A stretch of 30,870 bases of DNA from CAYHDV01 sp047619465 (GTDB lineage: Bacteria; Patescibacteriota; Minisyncoccia; Phycocordibacterales; CSBR16-119): NCBI GenBank assembly GCA_047619465.1, contig JBLHJW010000006.1:1-30870 (forward strand), in the 5' to 3' direction. Both the position numbers and the translations under genes were made by a program. The notes below the pieces were generated by a model. It was given only the letters and a program-made list of their open reading frames with translations, was not told the DNA's origin and ran no database searches. Of this stretch, positions 14,842-23,753 are shown piece by piece (the first letter of the stretch is position 1; every line of letters begins with the position of its first letter).

Positions 14842-16743
14842 ATGGATATATTTCAGAAAAAACCAAAGAAGAAAGGACGTAAAAAAACACCAAAATTTAA
14901 TTTCTTTAATCAGCTATTCGTTGTATTGTTTATTTTTGTACTAATTGGCGGTTTGTACACTGTTATCTTTGAAAATACAAACAAGGCTGAAGACATTTCA
15001 CTGTCAGAGCTTGCAACTCTTGTTCAAACAGAAGAACTTGAATCTGTTGTTGTTGAGGGTGATAGCGTTGAAGTAACCACTGTAAGTGGAGAAATCTATA
15101 AAACAAAAAAGGAGGCAGAGATTTCATTTTCTGAAATGATGGCAAACTATGGAGTGGGCCCAGAATCTCTTTCTAAAATACCTCTTGATATAAAGAATCA
15201 ATCTGGATTTATGTATTGGCTACTTAGAATACTTCCTGTGATGATGCCTCTTGTTTTCATACTTATATTCGTATGGTTCATGATGGGATCTATGAAGGGC
15301 GGAGGTATGCAGGCTATGAGTTTCGGTCAGTCAAAAGCCAAGATGATTGATCCAAAAGATAAGAAAAATAAAAAAACTTTTAAAGATGTTGCTGGTGCTC
15401 GTGAAGCCAAGCGCGAACTAGAAGAAGTCGTAGACTTTCTTAAAAATCCAAAGAAATTTATTGAGATAGGGGCTGAGATTCCAAAGGGTGTTCTCCTTAC
15501 AGGTAGCCCAGGAACTGGAAAGACTCTCCTTGCTAGAGCTGTTGCGGGAGAGGCCGAAGTGCCATTCTTTCATTTGTCAGGTTCTGACTTTGTGGAGATG
15601 TTTGTAGGAGTAGGAGCTAGTCGTGTGCGAGACCTATTCCAAGCAGCAAAGAAGGTTGCTCCTGCTATTCTATTTATAGATGAGATTGATGCTGTAGGAC
15701 GGGTAAGAGGATCCGGAACCGGAGGAGGAAATGACGAGAGAGAACAAACCCTAAATCAGATTCTTGTAGAGATGGATGGTTTCGAGCCAAATCAAAAAGT
15801 GATTGTTATGGCTGCTACGAACCGTAGCGATGTTCTAGATCCGGCACTACTTCGTCCTGGTAGATTTGACCGACGAGTAATGCTCGATCTTCCTGATCGA
15901 AGAGACAGAGAGGAGATACTGAAAATACACGCTAGAAAAAAACCTTTTGAAAAAGATGTTGACTTGAAAGTTATCGCAGAACGTACACCAGGATTCTCTG
16001 GAGCTGATTTGTACTCACTTATGAATGAGGCAGCTATTCTCGCCGCTGTTCAAGACAAAAAGAAGGTAAGTCAGATGGATATAATCAACTCGATTGAAAA
16101 AGTAATGATAGGTCCAGAGCGAAAGAGTCATCTGTTTAGTAAGAAAGAAAAGGAGGTTACTGCTTACCATGAGGCGGGACATGCGCTTGTGGCATCAGTG
16201 CTTCCAAACGCAGATCCTGTTCACAAGGTTTCTATAGTTGCTCGTGGTTACGCTGGTGGTTACACACTTAAGCTTCCACTTGAAGAACGAAAACTTCAAA
16301 CAAAGAAGGAGTTCCTTGATGATATAGCAATGTCACTTGGCGGATATGTTGCAGAGAAGATGGTGTTTGGAGATATAACAACTGGTCCATCAAATGACCT
16401 CCAGGTTTCAACTCGTATGGCACGAAGCATGGTTACAAAATGGGGAATGTCAGATGTAATCGGACCAATCGCCCTAGAGGGGAACGATGGAAAAGCCATG
16501 TTCGGAAGAGGCGTTGGAGATAGAGAATACTCTGAAAATGTAAGTTCTATTATTGATGAAGAAGTAAAGAAAATAATCCATGGAGGACTAGCCGAAGCAG
16601 AAAGAGTTCTTACAGAAAAAAGAGAAGTCTTGAATGCTATCGCCAAGAAACTAATGGACGTAGAGACACTGGAGCAGGATGAATACAACAAGATAATCAA
16701 ATCATTTGGGATAGAACCAAGAAAGCTACCAAAAGATAAATAA
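14842..16743 (+). CDS. ftsH: ATP-dependent zinc metalloprotease FtsH
   Basis: A membrane-anchored hexameric AAA+ protease that degrades misfolded membrane and some soluble proteins. From this start the protein is 633 aa. It has a basic N-terminus, a first TM (FFNQLFVVLFIFVLIGGLY), a short extracytoplasmic domain, and a second TM (WLLRILPVMMPLVFILIFVW). Then come Walker A GSPGTGKT (221-228), Walker B FIDEID (Asp280-Glu281), the second region of homology with NRSDVLDPALLRPGRFDR, and the zinc site HEAGH (443-447) with a downstream GPSNDL segment. All key residues are present and the length is normal. The start at 14842 is preferred over 14833 on promoter grounds. A strong terminator follows 1 nt after the stop. 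Confidence 0.97.
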   Translation: MDIFQKKPKKKGRKKTPKFNFFNQLFVVLFIFVLIGGLYTVIFENTNKAEDISLSELATLVQTEELESVVVEGDSVEVTTVSGEIYKTKKEAEISFSEMMANYGVGPESLSKIPLDIKNQSGFMYWLLRILPVMMPLVFILIFVWFMMGSMKGGGMQAMSFGQSKAKMIDPKDKKNKKTFKDVAGAREAKRELEEVVDFLKNPKKFIEIGAEIPKGVLLTGSPGTGKTLLARAVAGEAEVPFFHLSGSDFVEMFVGVGASRVRDLFQAAKKVAPAILFIDEIDAVGRVRGSGTGGGNDEREQTLNQILVEMDGFEPNQKVIVMAATNRSDVLDPALLRPGRFDRRVMLDLPDRRDREEILKIHARKKPFEKDVDLKVIAERTPGFSGADLYSLMNEAAILAAVQDKKKVSQMDIINSIEKVMIGPERKSHLFSKKEKEVTAYHEAGHALVASVLPNADPVHKVSIVARGYAGGYTLKLPLEERKLQTKKEFLDDIAMSLGGYVAEKMVFGDITTGPSNDLQVSTRMARSMVTKWGMSDVIGPIALEGNDGKAMFGRGVGDREYSENVSSIIDEEVKKIIHGGLAEAERVLTEKREVLNAIAKKLMDVETLEQDEYNKIIKSFGIEPRKLPKDK

Positions 16744-16744
16744 C

Positions 16745-16782
16745 AGCAAAAACAAGCCTTCCACTAGAGGCTTGTTTTTGCT
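16745..16782. terminator. Intrinsic terminator of ftsH
   Basis: AGCAAAAACAAGCCT (16745-16759) pairs perfectly with AGGCTTGTTTTTGCT (16768-16782) around an 8-nt loop. Confidence 0.85.
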
Positions 16783-16920
16783 ATAGTGTCCCCATGCCCG
16801 AAAGCTTCTTTGTTTTCGCGCGAGTTTATAGGATGGAGCGAGAAGCATAAAAGCTTGCTTTTGATGTTCGAGCGATAACTCTATATAAATTATTTTTTAA
16901 AATAAAATGGGGAAATGTGT

Positions 16921-16993
16921 GCGCGTATAGCTCAGTTGGTAGAGCGCAGAGCTTATACCTCTGTGGTCCCAGGTTCAAGTCCTGGTGCGCGCA
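16921..16993 (+). tRNA. tRNA-Ile (anticodon UAU)
   Basis: 73 nt plus no encoded CCA. The acceptor GCGCGTA pairs with TGCGCGC (one G-U), discriminator A. D arm GCTC/GAGC. Anticodon stem CAGAG/CTCTG with loop CTTATAC, so the anticodon is TAT. Variable loop TGGTC. T arm CCAGG-TTCAAGT-CCTGG. All arms fold canonically. UAU reads AUA directly, whereas most bacteria read AUA with a CAU tRNA modified to lysidine. The preceding 138 nt (16783-16920) hold imperfect inverted repeats (two AAGCTT-containing arms near 16803 and 16850) and no gene. Confidence 0.93.
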
Positions 16994-17021
16994 CAGACTC
17001 TCTCATTTTTAAAATAATTAA

Positions 17022-17045
17022 TATACCTATGTGGTCCTAGGTTTA
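17022..17045 (+). repeat. Decayed partial copy of the tRNA-Ile anticodon/T-arm region
   Basis: These 24 nt match tRNA positions 16954-16977 at about 20 or 21 of 24 positions (TATACCT, TGTGGTCC, AGGTT are shared). It lies 29 nt beyond the tRNA end and cannot fold as a tRNA. An imperfect hairpin (GCGAG...TTAGTA-AAA-TACTAA...CTCGC) follows at 17057-17093. Confidence 0.6.
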
Positions 17046-17107
17046 TAGTTTTTCTTGCGAGTAAGTGAGTTAGTAAAATACTAACACTCTCGCGATGCGC
17101 ACTTTTG

Positions 17108-17142
17108 AAAAAAACTCGAATGCATCGCATTCGAATTTTTTT
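17108..17142. terminator. Intrinsic terminator after tRNA-Ile
   Basis: A7, CGAATGC (17117-17123), loop ATC, GCATTCG (17127-17133), T7. It closes the tRNA transcript or blocks reverse read-through. Confidence 0.8.
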
Positions 17143-17220
17143 GTTTATTTAAATAATACTACAAAAAACAAAGTTTATAAGGTATAATAAAAACATTAAA
17201 AATAATCGCTATTATTTTAT

Positions 17221-17523
17221 ATGGAAACACTACCAACACTTGAAACCTTTATTGATAAACTTTTAAAAGAAAAAGCTTTCGAAAATGTCGAGCCTGAAAT
17301 TGAGGCTCAAGTAAAAGAAGATCTAAGAGGGAGGCTTGATGACGTTGTCAATCGGGCGATGCTTGATGAACTATCTGATTCGAAAGTCTCAGAGTTTGAA
17401 GACTTGCTAGACAATGGAGCAAACCAGGATGAGTTGCAAAAATTCTTATCAGAAAATATAGGGAACATGGAAGCTGTTCTTACTGCCGCGCTTCTTAAGT
17501 TTCGTAGTTTGTATATAGCCTAA
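17221..17523 (+). CDS. DUF5663-like small acidic helical protein
   Basis: The 100-aa acidic, all-helical protein reads LETFIDKLLKEKAFENVEPEIEAQVKEDLRGRLDDVVNRAML, then SEFEDLLDNGANQDELQKFLSENIGN and ends ALLKFRSLYIA. This layout matches what I know of DUF5663, a CPR-enriched family of unknown function. No TM or signal peptide. TATAAT at about 17183 with the string TATAATAAAAACATT is the likely -10, giving a leader of about 30 nt. Only 5 nt separate its stop from the next gene, so it is co-transcribed with the giant membrane protein and is probably its partner or assembly factor (inference). Confidence 0.7.
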   Translation: METLPTLETFIDKLLKEKAFENVEPEIEAQVKEDLRGRLDDVVNRAMLDELSDSKVSEFEDLLDNGANQDELQKFLSENIGNMEAVLTAALLKFRSLYIA

Positions 17524-17528
17524 TAATT

Positions 17529-20500
17529 ATGTCTTTAGAAGATCCTAAACCACAAATTGACCCAAACGAAGGGGTTAAGAAAGGTCCAATTCAGAAGACT
17601 GAACAAGAAATACTGAATGATCTTAAAGAGAACCTCGGTGAAGCCGCTTTTATTGAAGTAGGTTCTTTGGTGGAGGATGAGGCCCGCGATGCTGGGCAAG
17701 CAGAACTAACAAGAGAAAAAGAAGCTGTGAGGGGTTGGTCCCCAAGGAAGATTTGGAACAGAGTTGTGACTCACAACCTTCTTCGTGAGTACAATGAGTT
17801 TAAAGCAATAAGTAGAATAAAGAAAGAAATTATAGAGTCAGAAAATATCTACAATGAAGAGTCTGAAGAAAAAGAACACCACGAGATGGCTATGACTGCT
17901 ATCACCGAACGATTTCTTTCAGAGTACGAAGGGGTTATTCGTGAAGATTCTGGAGAGAAGAAAAAAACACTAGAAGATTCTGAGGAAGGGGCAGAAGAGA
18001 TAAAAACTGGAATTAAAAAACTCGTATTGGATTACGCTAGCGGAGCAATAAATGATGAAGCTTATGCAGAGGAGAGAACCAAACTTCTTTCTAAGATAAC
18101 AGGGGCTTCAAAAGATACTGTGGGAGACGGAGTGATGTATGCTGACAACCTGAAAGAGATGGTTCAGCAGGTAAAGCAAGCAATGGATCATGGCATCTCT
18201 ATTGAGAAGATAGACCAGTACTTAGACCCATCAGTTGTTATTGGTAAAGCTGAGAGTGGAGTTAAGACAGAGGCTAGAACAAACAAACTACAAAACCTAA
18301 CTGAAAAAATTCATAAAACACTACCAGGAGCTTTGGTTGGAAATGGAACATTTATTGCTGCAGCTGTTTTTGGTGTGGACGCTCTTGTTTCAAAAGCTAC
18401 ACAGACTTCGGCCAGAATACTTGGTAAATCAGTAGGATTCTTTGGTGGAGCTGCTGTTGCTGGTGGAATCGCTGCATACAAAGAAAACAGAAGAATTAAA
18501 AAGGAGAGAAGTCAGCACAGTCGTGATAGAGCCAAAGGAAAAGCTTTTGGAACAGAAGAAGAAACCCCAAGAAGGGCTGAGATGGAGAAGTCTATGTATG
18601 AGACAAAACAAGCAACAGAGCTTACAGATGAGCTTCTATCTGAGGTTTACATAGATGGAAACCCAGAAAAAGGTGTAAAAGATTTTGAAACAAAAGAAGA
18701 CTTAGACAAGGCCATGGCTGCGATCGCAGATATTGAGTCTAGGATAAATTTGAATAACAAAGAAAAGATAGACCTTATCGCATATTCAAACACGTTAAAT
18801 GTAGAGATGGAGCGAACTGATATGGAGATCGGACAGATGAGAGCCAAGCACTATCTAAAAGAGAAGATAGAAAACACCCCAGAACTTCAGGCTTTTCTCG
18901 GAGACAAGGATTTCAAAGAAGCTATAAAAACTAAAGCTGAAATAAACGAAAGACTGCTAACAGACGAAGAAATAAAAGTTAAGGATAAAGAATTTTCTTC
19001 AATTAAAAGAAGGGCAGTTGGTAAAGCTTTTCTAAAGGGGGCAGTTACAGCTGCGGTTATCGGTACTGTTATACAAGAAATAGGAGCATTCTTTAGCGAC
19101 AACATGGACGGTGCTGTCGAAACAATGTTCAAGGGTGCTAGCGCCGAAGCAAAAGCAACAACAATGCTTCGAGGTTTCTATGAGCATGCTGCTGGGGAGT
19201 CAGGTCTTTCTGCTAGTGAGCTTTCAGCGGGGGCTGTTTTTGAGGAAAGCTTTGTGGATGGTCACACCTTGAATTTCCCCGAAGGGATAGATGTTACAGA
19301 TCACGGAGATGGCACATTCTCTCTTTTAAATGACGGTAAAACTCTGGCTGATCACATAAGTCTTGAATACAATGCCGATGGAACAATGGCAGAGTCTACA
19401 AAACAAGCATTAGAAGATGCTGGGATAATGCACGCTGGTCACTCTGCAACAACAGTCATGGAGAGTAGTGAAGTTACCGTGACTCCAAAGGAGTTTCTAG
19501 AAGCAAAGAAAGATGGGGTGATTAATATCGCCAGAGACCTGTGGTACGACAATGATACAGAGGCACCAATTTTTGATAAAAACGAACTTCGAACATGGTG
19601 GGGAGGAGAGAACAATACAGGAATTGATTCCGACGGTAATTATGTTTTCAACATAGCTCAAATGACAGAAGATGGATCTTCTCATGGTGATTTTTCTGCT
19701 GATGCCGAAGAGCTCGTAAAAAAGGGTGGAGTAAAGATGCTTCTATCAATGTCTCGTGACACTCAAAACATGGTATTTGAGGTTGATATTGATGTAAACG
19801 GAAATGCTGTTATAGATCCAAATAGTGAAATTGGTAAAATATTCTTTTCTGAAGAAGGTGGGAAAGCTGTATTCCAAGGTAGATTTGCAGAAGTTGCTCA
19901 AATGATGGGAGTAGAAGATGGTGCAGAACATGTTCGGATTTTAAGTACCGTGGAAGGAAACGGGCTTGATGGATTCACTGCCACAGAAGAAACCGCTGTT
20001 GAAGAGATAAGTGATAAGTTTGTTCCTGACATGGCTAGAGATTGGGAGTGGCCACCAGTGCTGCCTCTTTATGGGAGAGTTCCTCTTGAGCCGGTTAAAA
20101 ATACAGGAGAAGGTAAGATTAGAAAAAAAGAATTGGATGATATTAAATTAATAGAGGAGGAAGATATTGTAGAGAGAAAATACAGAACTAAAAATGATAT
20201 TTCCGCGAGTAAGCATCTTCGAGGTATCGGGAAGACCGATGATGGTGTTGGCGGTCCTGGTTTTGGACAGCATTTTGGAACTGGTTCAGGTGCAGAGCAA
20301 GGTCACGACAATGAGCGTGATCTAGTTCGAAAACATGAAAATGAGTTAATGCACAAAGCAAAACAAGAGGAAAGAGCCAACAAGCTTGAAAAAGCAGAAG
20401 AGAACATAAAAGGAGTTGAGAATTTAAATACTGAAATTAGAAAAAATCTTAAAGACTTCTATGAAAATCCTGGTGCTGGTTTAGCAGGTGACCCAATGGG

Positions 20501-21452
20501 TGCAAAGAAGGCATTTCAAGCATTCTACAATATGGAGATTGCTAAGCTGGGTGAAGAAAAACAAAACCTTGTAAAAATCAAAGAAGAAAGACTCTTAAAT
20601 GATAGCGAGAGGGCTGATTTTGAGGGGATTGATTCAGTTAAAGAAACACTCAAGAAAGAAGTATATCAACCATCTCTGTTGCTGTTTGACGAGCAATTAG
20701 ATCTGGTCCAGAAATCAAAAGAAGAAGCCTTCGAAGAAAACAAGGCTCGAGACGAAGAGGCTAAACTTGAGGCAGAAAAACCAAAAGAAAACCTAGAGTC
20801 TAAGTTTAAAGAATTAATGAAAGAGGGTGAAACTCTAAGGATTTCAGTAGAAGGTAAGAATCCGAAAATATTTAACATCGTTGAGGTTAAATCATTTGAT
20901 GGAGAGATTAAATCTATTAAAGCAAAAAATGAAGGTTTGGAGCTAAGATACAATGTTTCTTATGAAGATGGAAAAGTAATCCTTTCCCCTAGAAATAAAG
21001 CCAAACCATTTAATGTTGTAAATATAGAAAAATATAATGCTTCAGAAGAAGAGATAAAAGTTGTATCAAGCAAGGTTCCTGGCTCTATTGAGACAGCCCC
21101 TGAGGATATTTCTGTAGAAAAATTACTTGATAAGAATGTTTCAGAAATCAAATCTGATGAATGGGAACTTCTAGGCAAAATGCAAAAAGATTTTGAGAAA
21201 AAAGCCTCAGCTGAGGATGTTGAGAAACTACAAAAAGAGTATGAGAATATAAATTTGCTAACGATTGATTCAATATTAAATCCCGTTAGTGTGAGTAAAT
21301 TAGAAACCATGTATGCAAAAATTCTTTTCTTGAAGGAAAAGAAAAAGAACCCAGACATGCTAGATGTTGTAAATCTACGAGCAGCACAAGATAAAATAAA
21401 AGATTTTATCACGAAAAAAACTGGTAAAAAGATACCTGAAAAGGCCGCTTAA
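17529..21452 (+). CDS. Giant (1307 aa) membrane and coiled-coil protein, function unknown
   Basis: Not recognised as a named family. Residues 1-260 are charged and helical (GWSPRKIWNRVVTHNLLREYNEF, KAISRIKKEIIE, long Glu/Lys runs). Two hydrophobic segments lie near 267-285 (PGALVGNGTFIAAAVFGVDAL) and 297-317 (GKSVGFFGGAAVAGGIAAY), a hairpin followed by a basic stretch (KENRRIKKERSQHSRDRAKG). A helical region (350-500) precedes a third hydrophobic segment near 501-522 (FLKGAVTAAVIGTVIQEIGAFF). A globular, Asp/Gly-rich part (about 560-850) ends with WPPVLPLYGRVPLEP. After that come long charged coiled coils (930-1080), a small beta domain (about 1095-1150) and a helical end. Second gene of the DUF5663 pair. 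Similar giant proteins occur in other CPR genomes, from memory. Confidence 0.7.
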   Translation: MSLEDPKPQIDPNEGVKKGPIQKTEQEILNDLKENLGEAAFIEVGSLVEDEARDAGQAELTREKEAVRGWSPRKIWNRVVTHNLLREYNEFKAISRIKKEIIESENIYNEESEEKEHHEMAMTAITERFLSEYEGVIREDSGEKKKTLEDSEEGAEEIKTGIKKLVLDYASGAINDEAYAEERTKLLSKITGASKDTVGDGVMYADNLKEMVQQVKQAMDHGISIEKIDQYLDPSVVIGKAESGVKTEARTNKLQNLTEKIHKTLPGALVGNGTFIAAAVFGVDALVSKATQTSARILGKSVGFFGGAAVAGGIAAYKENRRIKKERSQHSRDRAKGKAFGTEEETPRRAEMEKSMYETKQATELTDELLSEVYIDGNPEKGVKDFETKEDLDKAMAAIADIESRINLNNKEKIDLIAYSNTLNVEMERTDMEIGQMRAKHYLKEKIENTPELQAFLGDKDFKEAIKTKAEINERLLTDEEIKVKDKEFSSIKRRAVGKAFLKGAVTAAVIGTVIQEIGAFFSDNMDGAVETMFKGASAEAKATTMLRGFYEHAAGESGLSASELSAGAVFEESFVDGHTLNFPEGIDVTDHGDGTFSLLNDGKTLADHISLEYNADGTMAESTKQALEDAGIMHAGHSATTVMESSEVTVTPKEFLEAKKDGVINIARDLWYDNDTEAPIFDKNELRTWWGGENNTGIDSDGNYVFNIAQMTEDGSSHGDFSADAEELVKKGGVKMLLSMSRDTQNMVFEVDIDVNGNAVIDPNSEIGKIFFSEEGGKAVFQGRFAEVAQMMGVEDGAEHVRILSTVEGNGLDGFTATEETAVEEISDKFVPDMARDWEWPPVLPLYGRVPLEPVKNTGEGKIRKKELDDIKLIEEEDIVERKYRTKNDISASKHLRGIGKTDDGVGGPGFGQHFGTGSGAEQGHDNERDLVRKHENELMHKAKQEERANKLEKAEENIKGVENLNTEIRKNLKDFYENPGAGLAGDPMGAKKAFQAFYNMEIAKLGEEKQNLVKIKEERLLNDSERADFEGIDSVKETLKKEVYQPSLLLFDEQLDLVQKSKEEAFEENKARDEEAKLEAEKPKENLESKFKELMKEGETLRISVEGKNPKIFNIVEVKSFDGEIKSIKAKNEGLELRYNVSYEDGKVILSPRNKAKPFNVVNIEKYNASEEEIKVVSSKVPGSIETAPEDISVEKLLDKNVSEIKSDEWELLGKMQKDFEKKASAEDVEKLQKEYENINLLTIDSILNPVSVSKLETMYAKILFLKEKKKNPDMLDVVNLRAAQDKIKDFITKKTGKKIPEKAA

Positions 21453-21459
21453 ATACTGT

Positions 21460-21493
21460 AAACAAAAAAGCCTGGTAACAGGCTTTTTTGTTT
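21460..21493. terminator. Shared bidirectional terminator
   Basis: AAACAAAAAAGCCTG (21460-21474), loop GTAA, and its exact complement (21479-21493). The recG stop codon (21492-21494) lies inside the hairpin, so one element ends both convergent genes. Confidence 0.9.
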
Positions 21494-23663
21494 ATTCAAA
21501 ATGAAGTTGTAAGTTCTTTTCTATCATCTGCTTCTCCAGGGTGGGGTAGTTTTTGAGAGTCCCTTTTTCAATAATTGCTTGGGCTTCTTTTCTGGCAGCT
21601 TCTACCATTTTTAAATTCTTAATAGCCTCCATCCCAAGGTCTGAAATACCCCACTGCTTTGCTCCTGTGAGCTCTCCTGCTCCACGGAGTTCTAGGTCCA
21701 TCTCAGATAGTTCGAAACCATTTTTAGCTGTCTTAAATGCTTTGAGCCTGTCTGCTGTTTTTGCTGTCCCACTCTCCGAAAAAGCATAGCAGTACGCCTG
21801 GTGAGTGCTACGAACAACTCGCCCACGTAACTGGTGGAGTTGTGCTAGTCCGAACCTTTCTGCTCCCTCGATAATTATCATTGTGGCATTTGGGACGTTT
21901 ACTCCAACTTCGATCACTGATGTTGCTACTAGAATATCTGCTTCTCCGTTGGAGAATCTTTCCATGGCGGCGTCTTTTTTCTGCTTGGTCATCTTACTAT
22001 GGAGTATTTCTATTTCCTTGTCTGGGAATATATCCTTCTTCAATCTAGCCGCCTCAACCACCACAGACTTCATCTGGAGGGATCTCTTCTTATCTGGATC
22101 AGGTTCGTCTATTCTTGGGCATATTATATATAGCTGTCGCCCTTCTTTCATTATCTCCTTTATATCTTCGTATACTTTGTCTCTTTTTGTTGGTACTACA
22201 ATGTCTGTAATAATTGGTTTTCTTCCTAGTGGCATTTGATCTAGAAGTGTCAGATCAAGGTCTCCATACACAGTCAGTGCAAGAGTTCGTGGAATTGGGG
22301 TGGCTGTCATGGACAGGAAGTGTGGAGCAAATCCTTCTTTCTTTGCAAGTTTTGCTCGTTGCTTAGTTCCGAAGCGGTGCTGCTCGTCGATGATTACAAG
22401 AGCCAGGTCTTTGAATTTTACAGATTTAGCTATCAATGAGTGAGTACCGATAACTATTGGAATCTCTCCATTGTCTATCCACTTTAACAACTGGTTTCGA
22501 GAGATACTTGTCCAGTTGTTCGTTCCGACAGCTGAGGCCACTTTAGATGGAAACTTTCTACAACCAGAAGATGTAATAAGACCCACAGAAATACCTGTGT
22601 ACTTGAAGTGCTCAATAAAGTTCTCAAAGTGCTGGCTAGCGAGAATTTCTGTTGGTGCCATGTATGCAACTTGAAGATTTCCGAAGTCTTGTCCATCTGG
22701 TCTCTGCTTAATAGTCGCGTAACTGGCAACAGCTGCAACAGCTGTCTTTCCGGACCCTACGTCTCCTTCGAGCAGGCGACTCATTGGGTTTGGAGATGAT
22801 ATGTCTTTTCGTACTTCCGCTACAGACTTTTTCTGACTGTCTGTAAGTTCAAAAGGGAATCGTGAGGTGAAGTCCTCAAGTTCTTCCTCGTTGATCTCTA
22901 TTTTGAATGATTTATTTCCTATGAAATCCTTTCTTTCTTGTGCTTTAGCAAGCTGTATAAAAAACACCTCCTCAAAAGCAAAACGCTTTCTGGCTGCGGT
23001 AGAGTCTGATTCTTTTTTTGGCATGTGTATCCAAACAAGGGCGGTCTGAATGTCTGGGAGACTATACTTCTTCAAAATCTCAGCAGGAATATATTCAACT
23101 ATATCTTTATGGAGTCCTTCACCAAAAATTTTTCCAACTGTGTGATATATCCATTTTGATGTTAAACCTCGAGTCTCCTTATAAACAGGATAGCGCAGAC
23201 CATGAGCTTCACGCTCTTCTTTAGAGAATAGGGAGTTATGTGAGTCTATAGGAAGGGTTTTGATATTGTCTATTTCAGGGTTGCTCATAGACATTCCGTT
23301 TTTGCTGCTAGTCACTTTTCCTGTTAAAGAAACAGCTTGTCCATCGTGAACCATCTTTGCTATGTATGCTTGGTTGAACCAGACAACCTTTATTTTTCCA
23401 GTCATGTCTTCTATTTGTGCTTCAGCCATTGGGGTATTTGTTCGGAAAGCTTTTTTTATTTTGGGTTTAGTTATTTTCCCGTAGATCGTGGCAATCTCAC
23501 CAGATTCTAGATCTTCGATATTTTTAATCTCGCTGATATCGCTGTATCTGGTAGGGAAGTGAAAAATAAGATCTTGAACAGATTCAATACCAAGTCTCTT
23601 TAAGGCTTTCTTCTGAGGCTCAAGTGTTCGGAAGTTTCCAATTACTGGATCAGTGATGTTCAT
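21492..23663 (-). CDS. recG: ATP-dependent DNA helicase RecG
   Basis: RecG reverses stalled replication forks and migrates Holliday junctions. The 723-aa product has the N-terminal wedge/OB domain (PVIGNFRTLEPQKKALKRLGIESVQDLIFHFPTRY, ATIYGKI, MTGKIKVVWFNQAYI). Helicase motifs follow: LTDSQKKSVAEV, Walker A GDVGSGKT (300-307), APTEILASQH, DEQHRFG (426-432), SMTATPIPRT, VATSVIEVGVNVP and QLHQLRGRVVRS. The C-terminal segment ends GFELSEMDLELRGAGELTGAKQWG. An extra segment follows VGLITSS, where short family members have few residues (SGCRKFPSKVASAVGTNNW). Leaderless start: TACAAT lies exactly 7 nt before the ATG. Confidence 0.97.
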   Translation of the reverse strand: MNITDPVIGNFRTLEPQKKALKRLGIESVQDLIFHFPTRYSDISEIKNIEDLESGEIATIYGKITKPKIKKAFRTNTPMAEAQIEDMTGKIKVVWFNQAYIAKMVHDGQAVSLTGKVTSSKNGMSMSNPEIDNIKTLPIDSHNSLFSKEEREAHGLRYPVYKETRGLTSKWIYHTVGKIFGEGLHKDIVEYIPAEILKKYSLPDIQTALVWIHMPKKESDSTAARKRFAFEEVFFIQLAKAQERKDFIGNKSFKIEINEEELEDFTSRFPFELTDSQKKSVAEVRKDISSPNPMSRLLEGDVGSGKTAVAAVASYATIKQRPDGQDFGNLQVAYMAPTEILASQHFENFIEHFKYTGISVGLITSSGCRKFPSKVASAVGTNNWTSISRNQLLKWIDNGEIPIVIGTHSLIAKSVKFKDLALVIIDEQHRFGTKQRAKLAKKEGFAPHFLSMTATPIPRTLALTVYGDLDLTLLDQMPLGRKPIITDIVVPTKRDKVYEDIKEIMKEGRQLYIICPRIDEPDPDKKRSLQMKSVVVEAARLKKDIFPDKEIEILHSKMTKQKKDAAMERFSNGEADILVATSVIEVGVNVPNATMIIIEGAERFGLAQLHQLRGRVVRSTHQAYCYAFSESGTAKTADRLKAFKTAKNGFELSEMDLELRGAGELTGAKQWGISDLGMEAIKNLKMVEAARKEAQAIIEKGTLKNYPTLEKQMIEKNLQLHFE

Positions 23664-23676
23664 AGTATGTATTGTA
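23664..23676 (-). promoter_or_regulatory. -10 element of recG, leaderless spacing
   Basis: Reverse strand TACAAT (23676-23671) followed by ACATACT and the ATG at 23663. No clear -35. Confidence 0.6.
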
Positions 23677-23703
23677 CGGTATTTACCATTCTTTCTCTAG
23701 GAG

Positions 23704-23732
23704 TTGACTAACTCTATTTTTTTACCTAATAT
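23704..23732 (+). promoter_or_regulatory. Promoter of the small membrane protein gene
   Basis: TTGACT (23704-23709), 17-nt spacer, TAATAT (23727-23732). The predicted start leaves about 15 nt before the ATG. Confidence 0.65.
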
Positions 23733-23753
23733 TAATAAAAAAAAATAAATCAC

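Noticed and set aside
16919..16994. Alternative acceptor stem GTGCGCG/CGCGCAC for tRNA-Ile
   Set aside because: It would leave two extra nucleotides at each junction; the fold starting at 16921 has canonical spacing.
20666..21412. Long reverse-strand frames of 95 and 150 aa
   Set aside because: They are mirror frames of the Lys/Glu-rich giant protein gene, Ser/Phe-rich, without promoter or domain.
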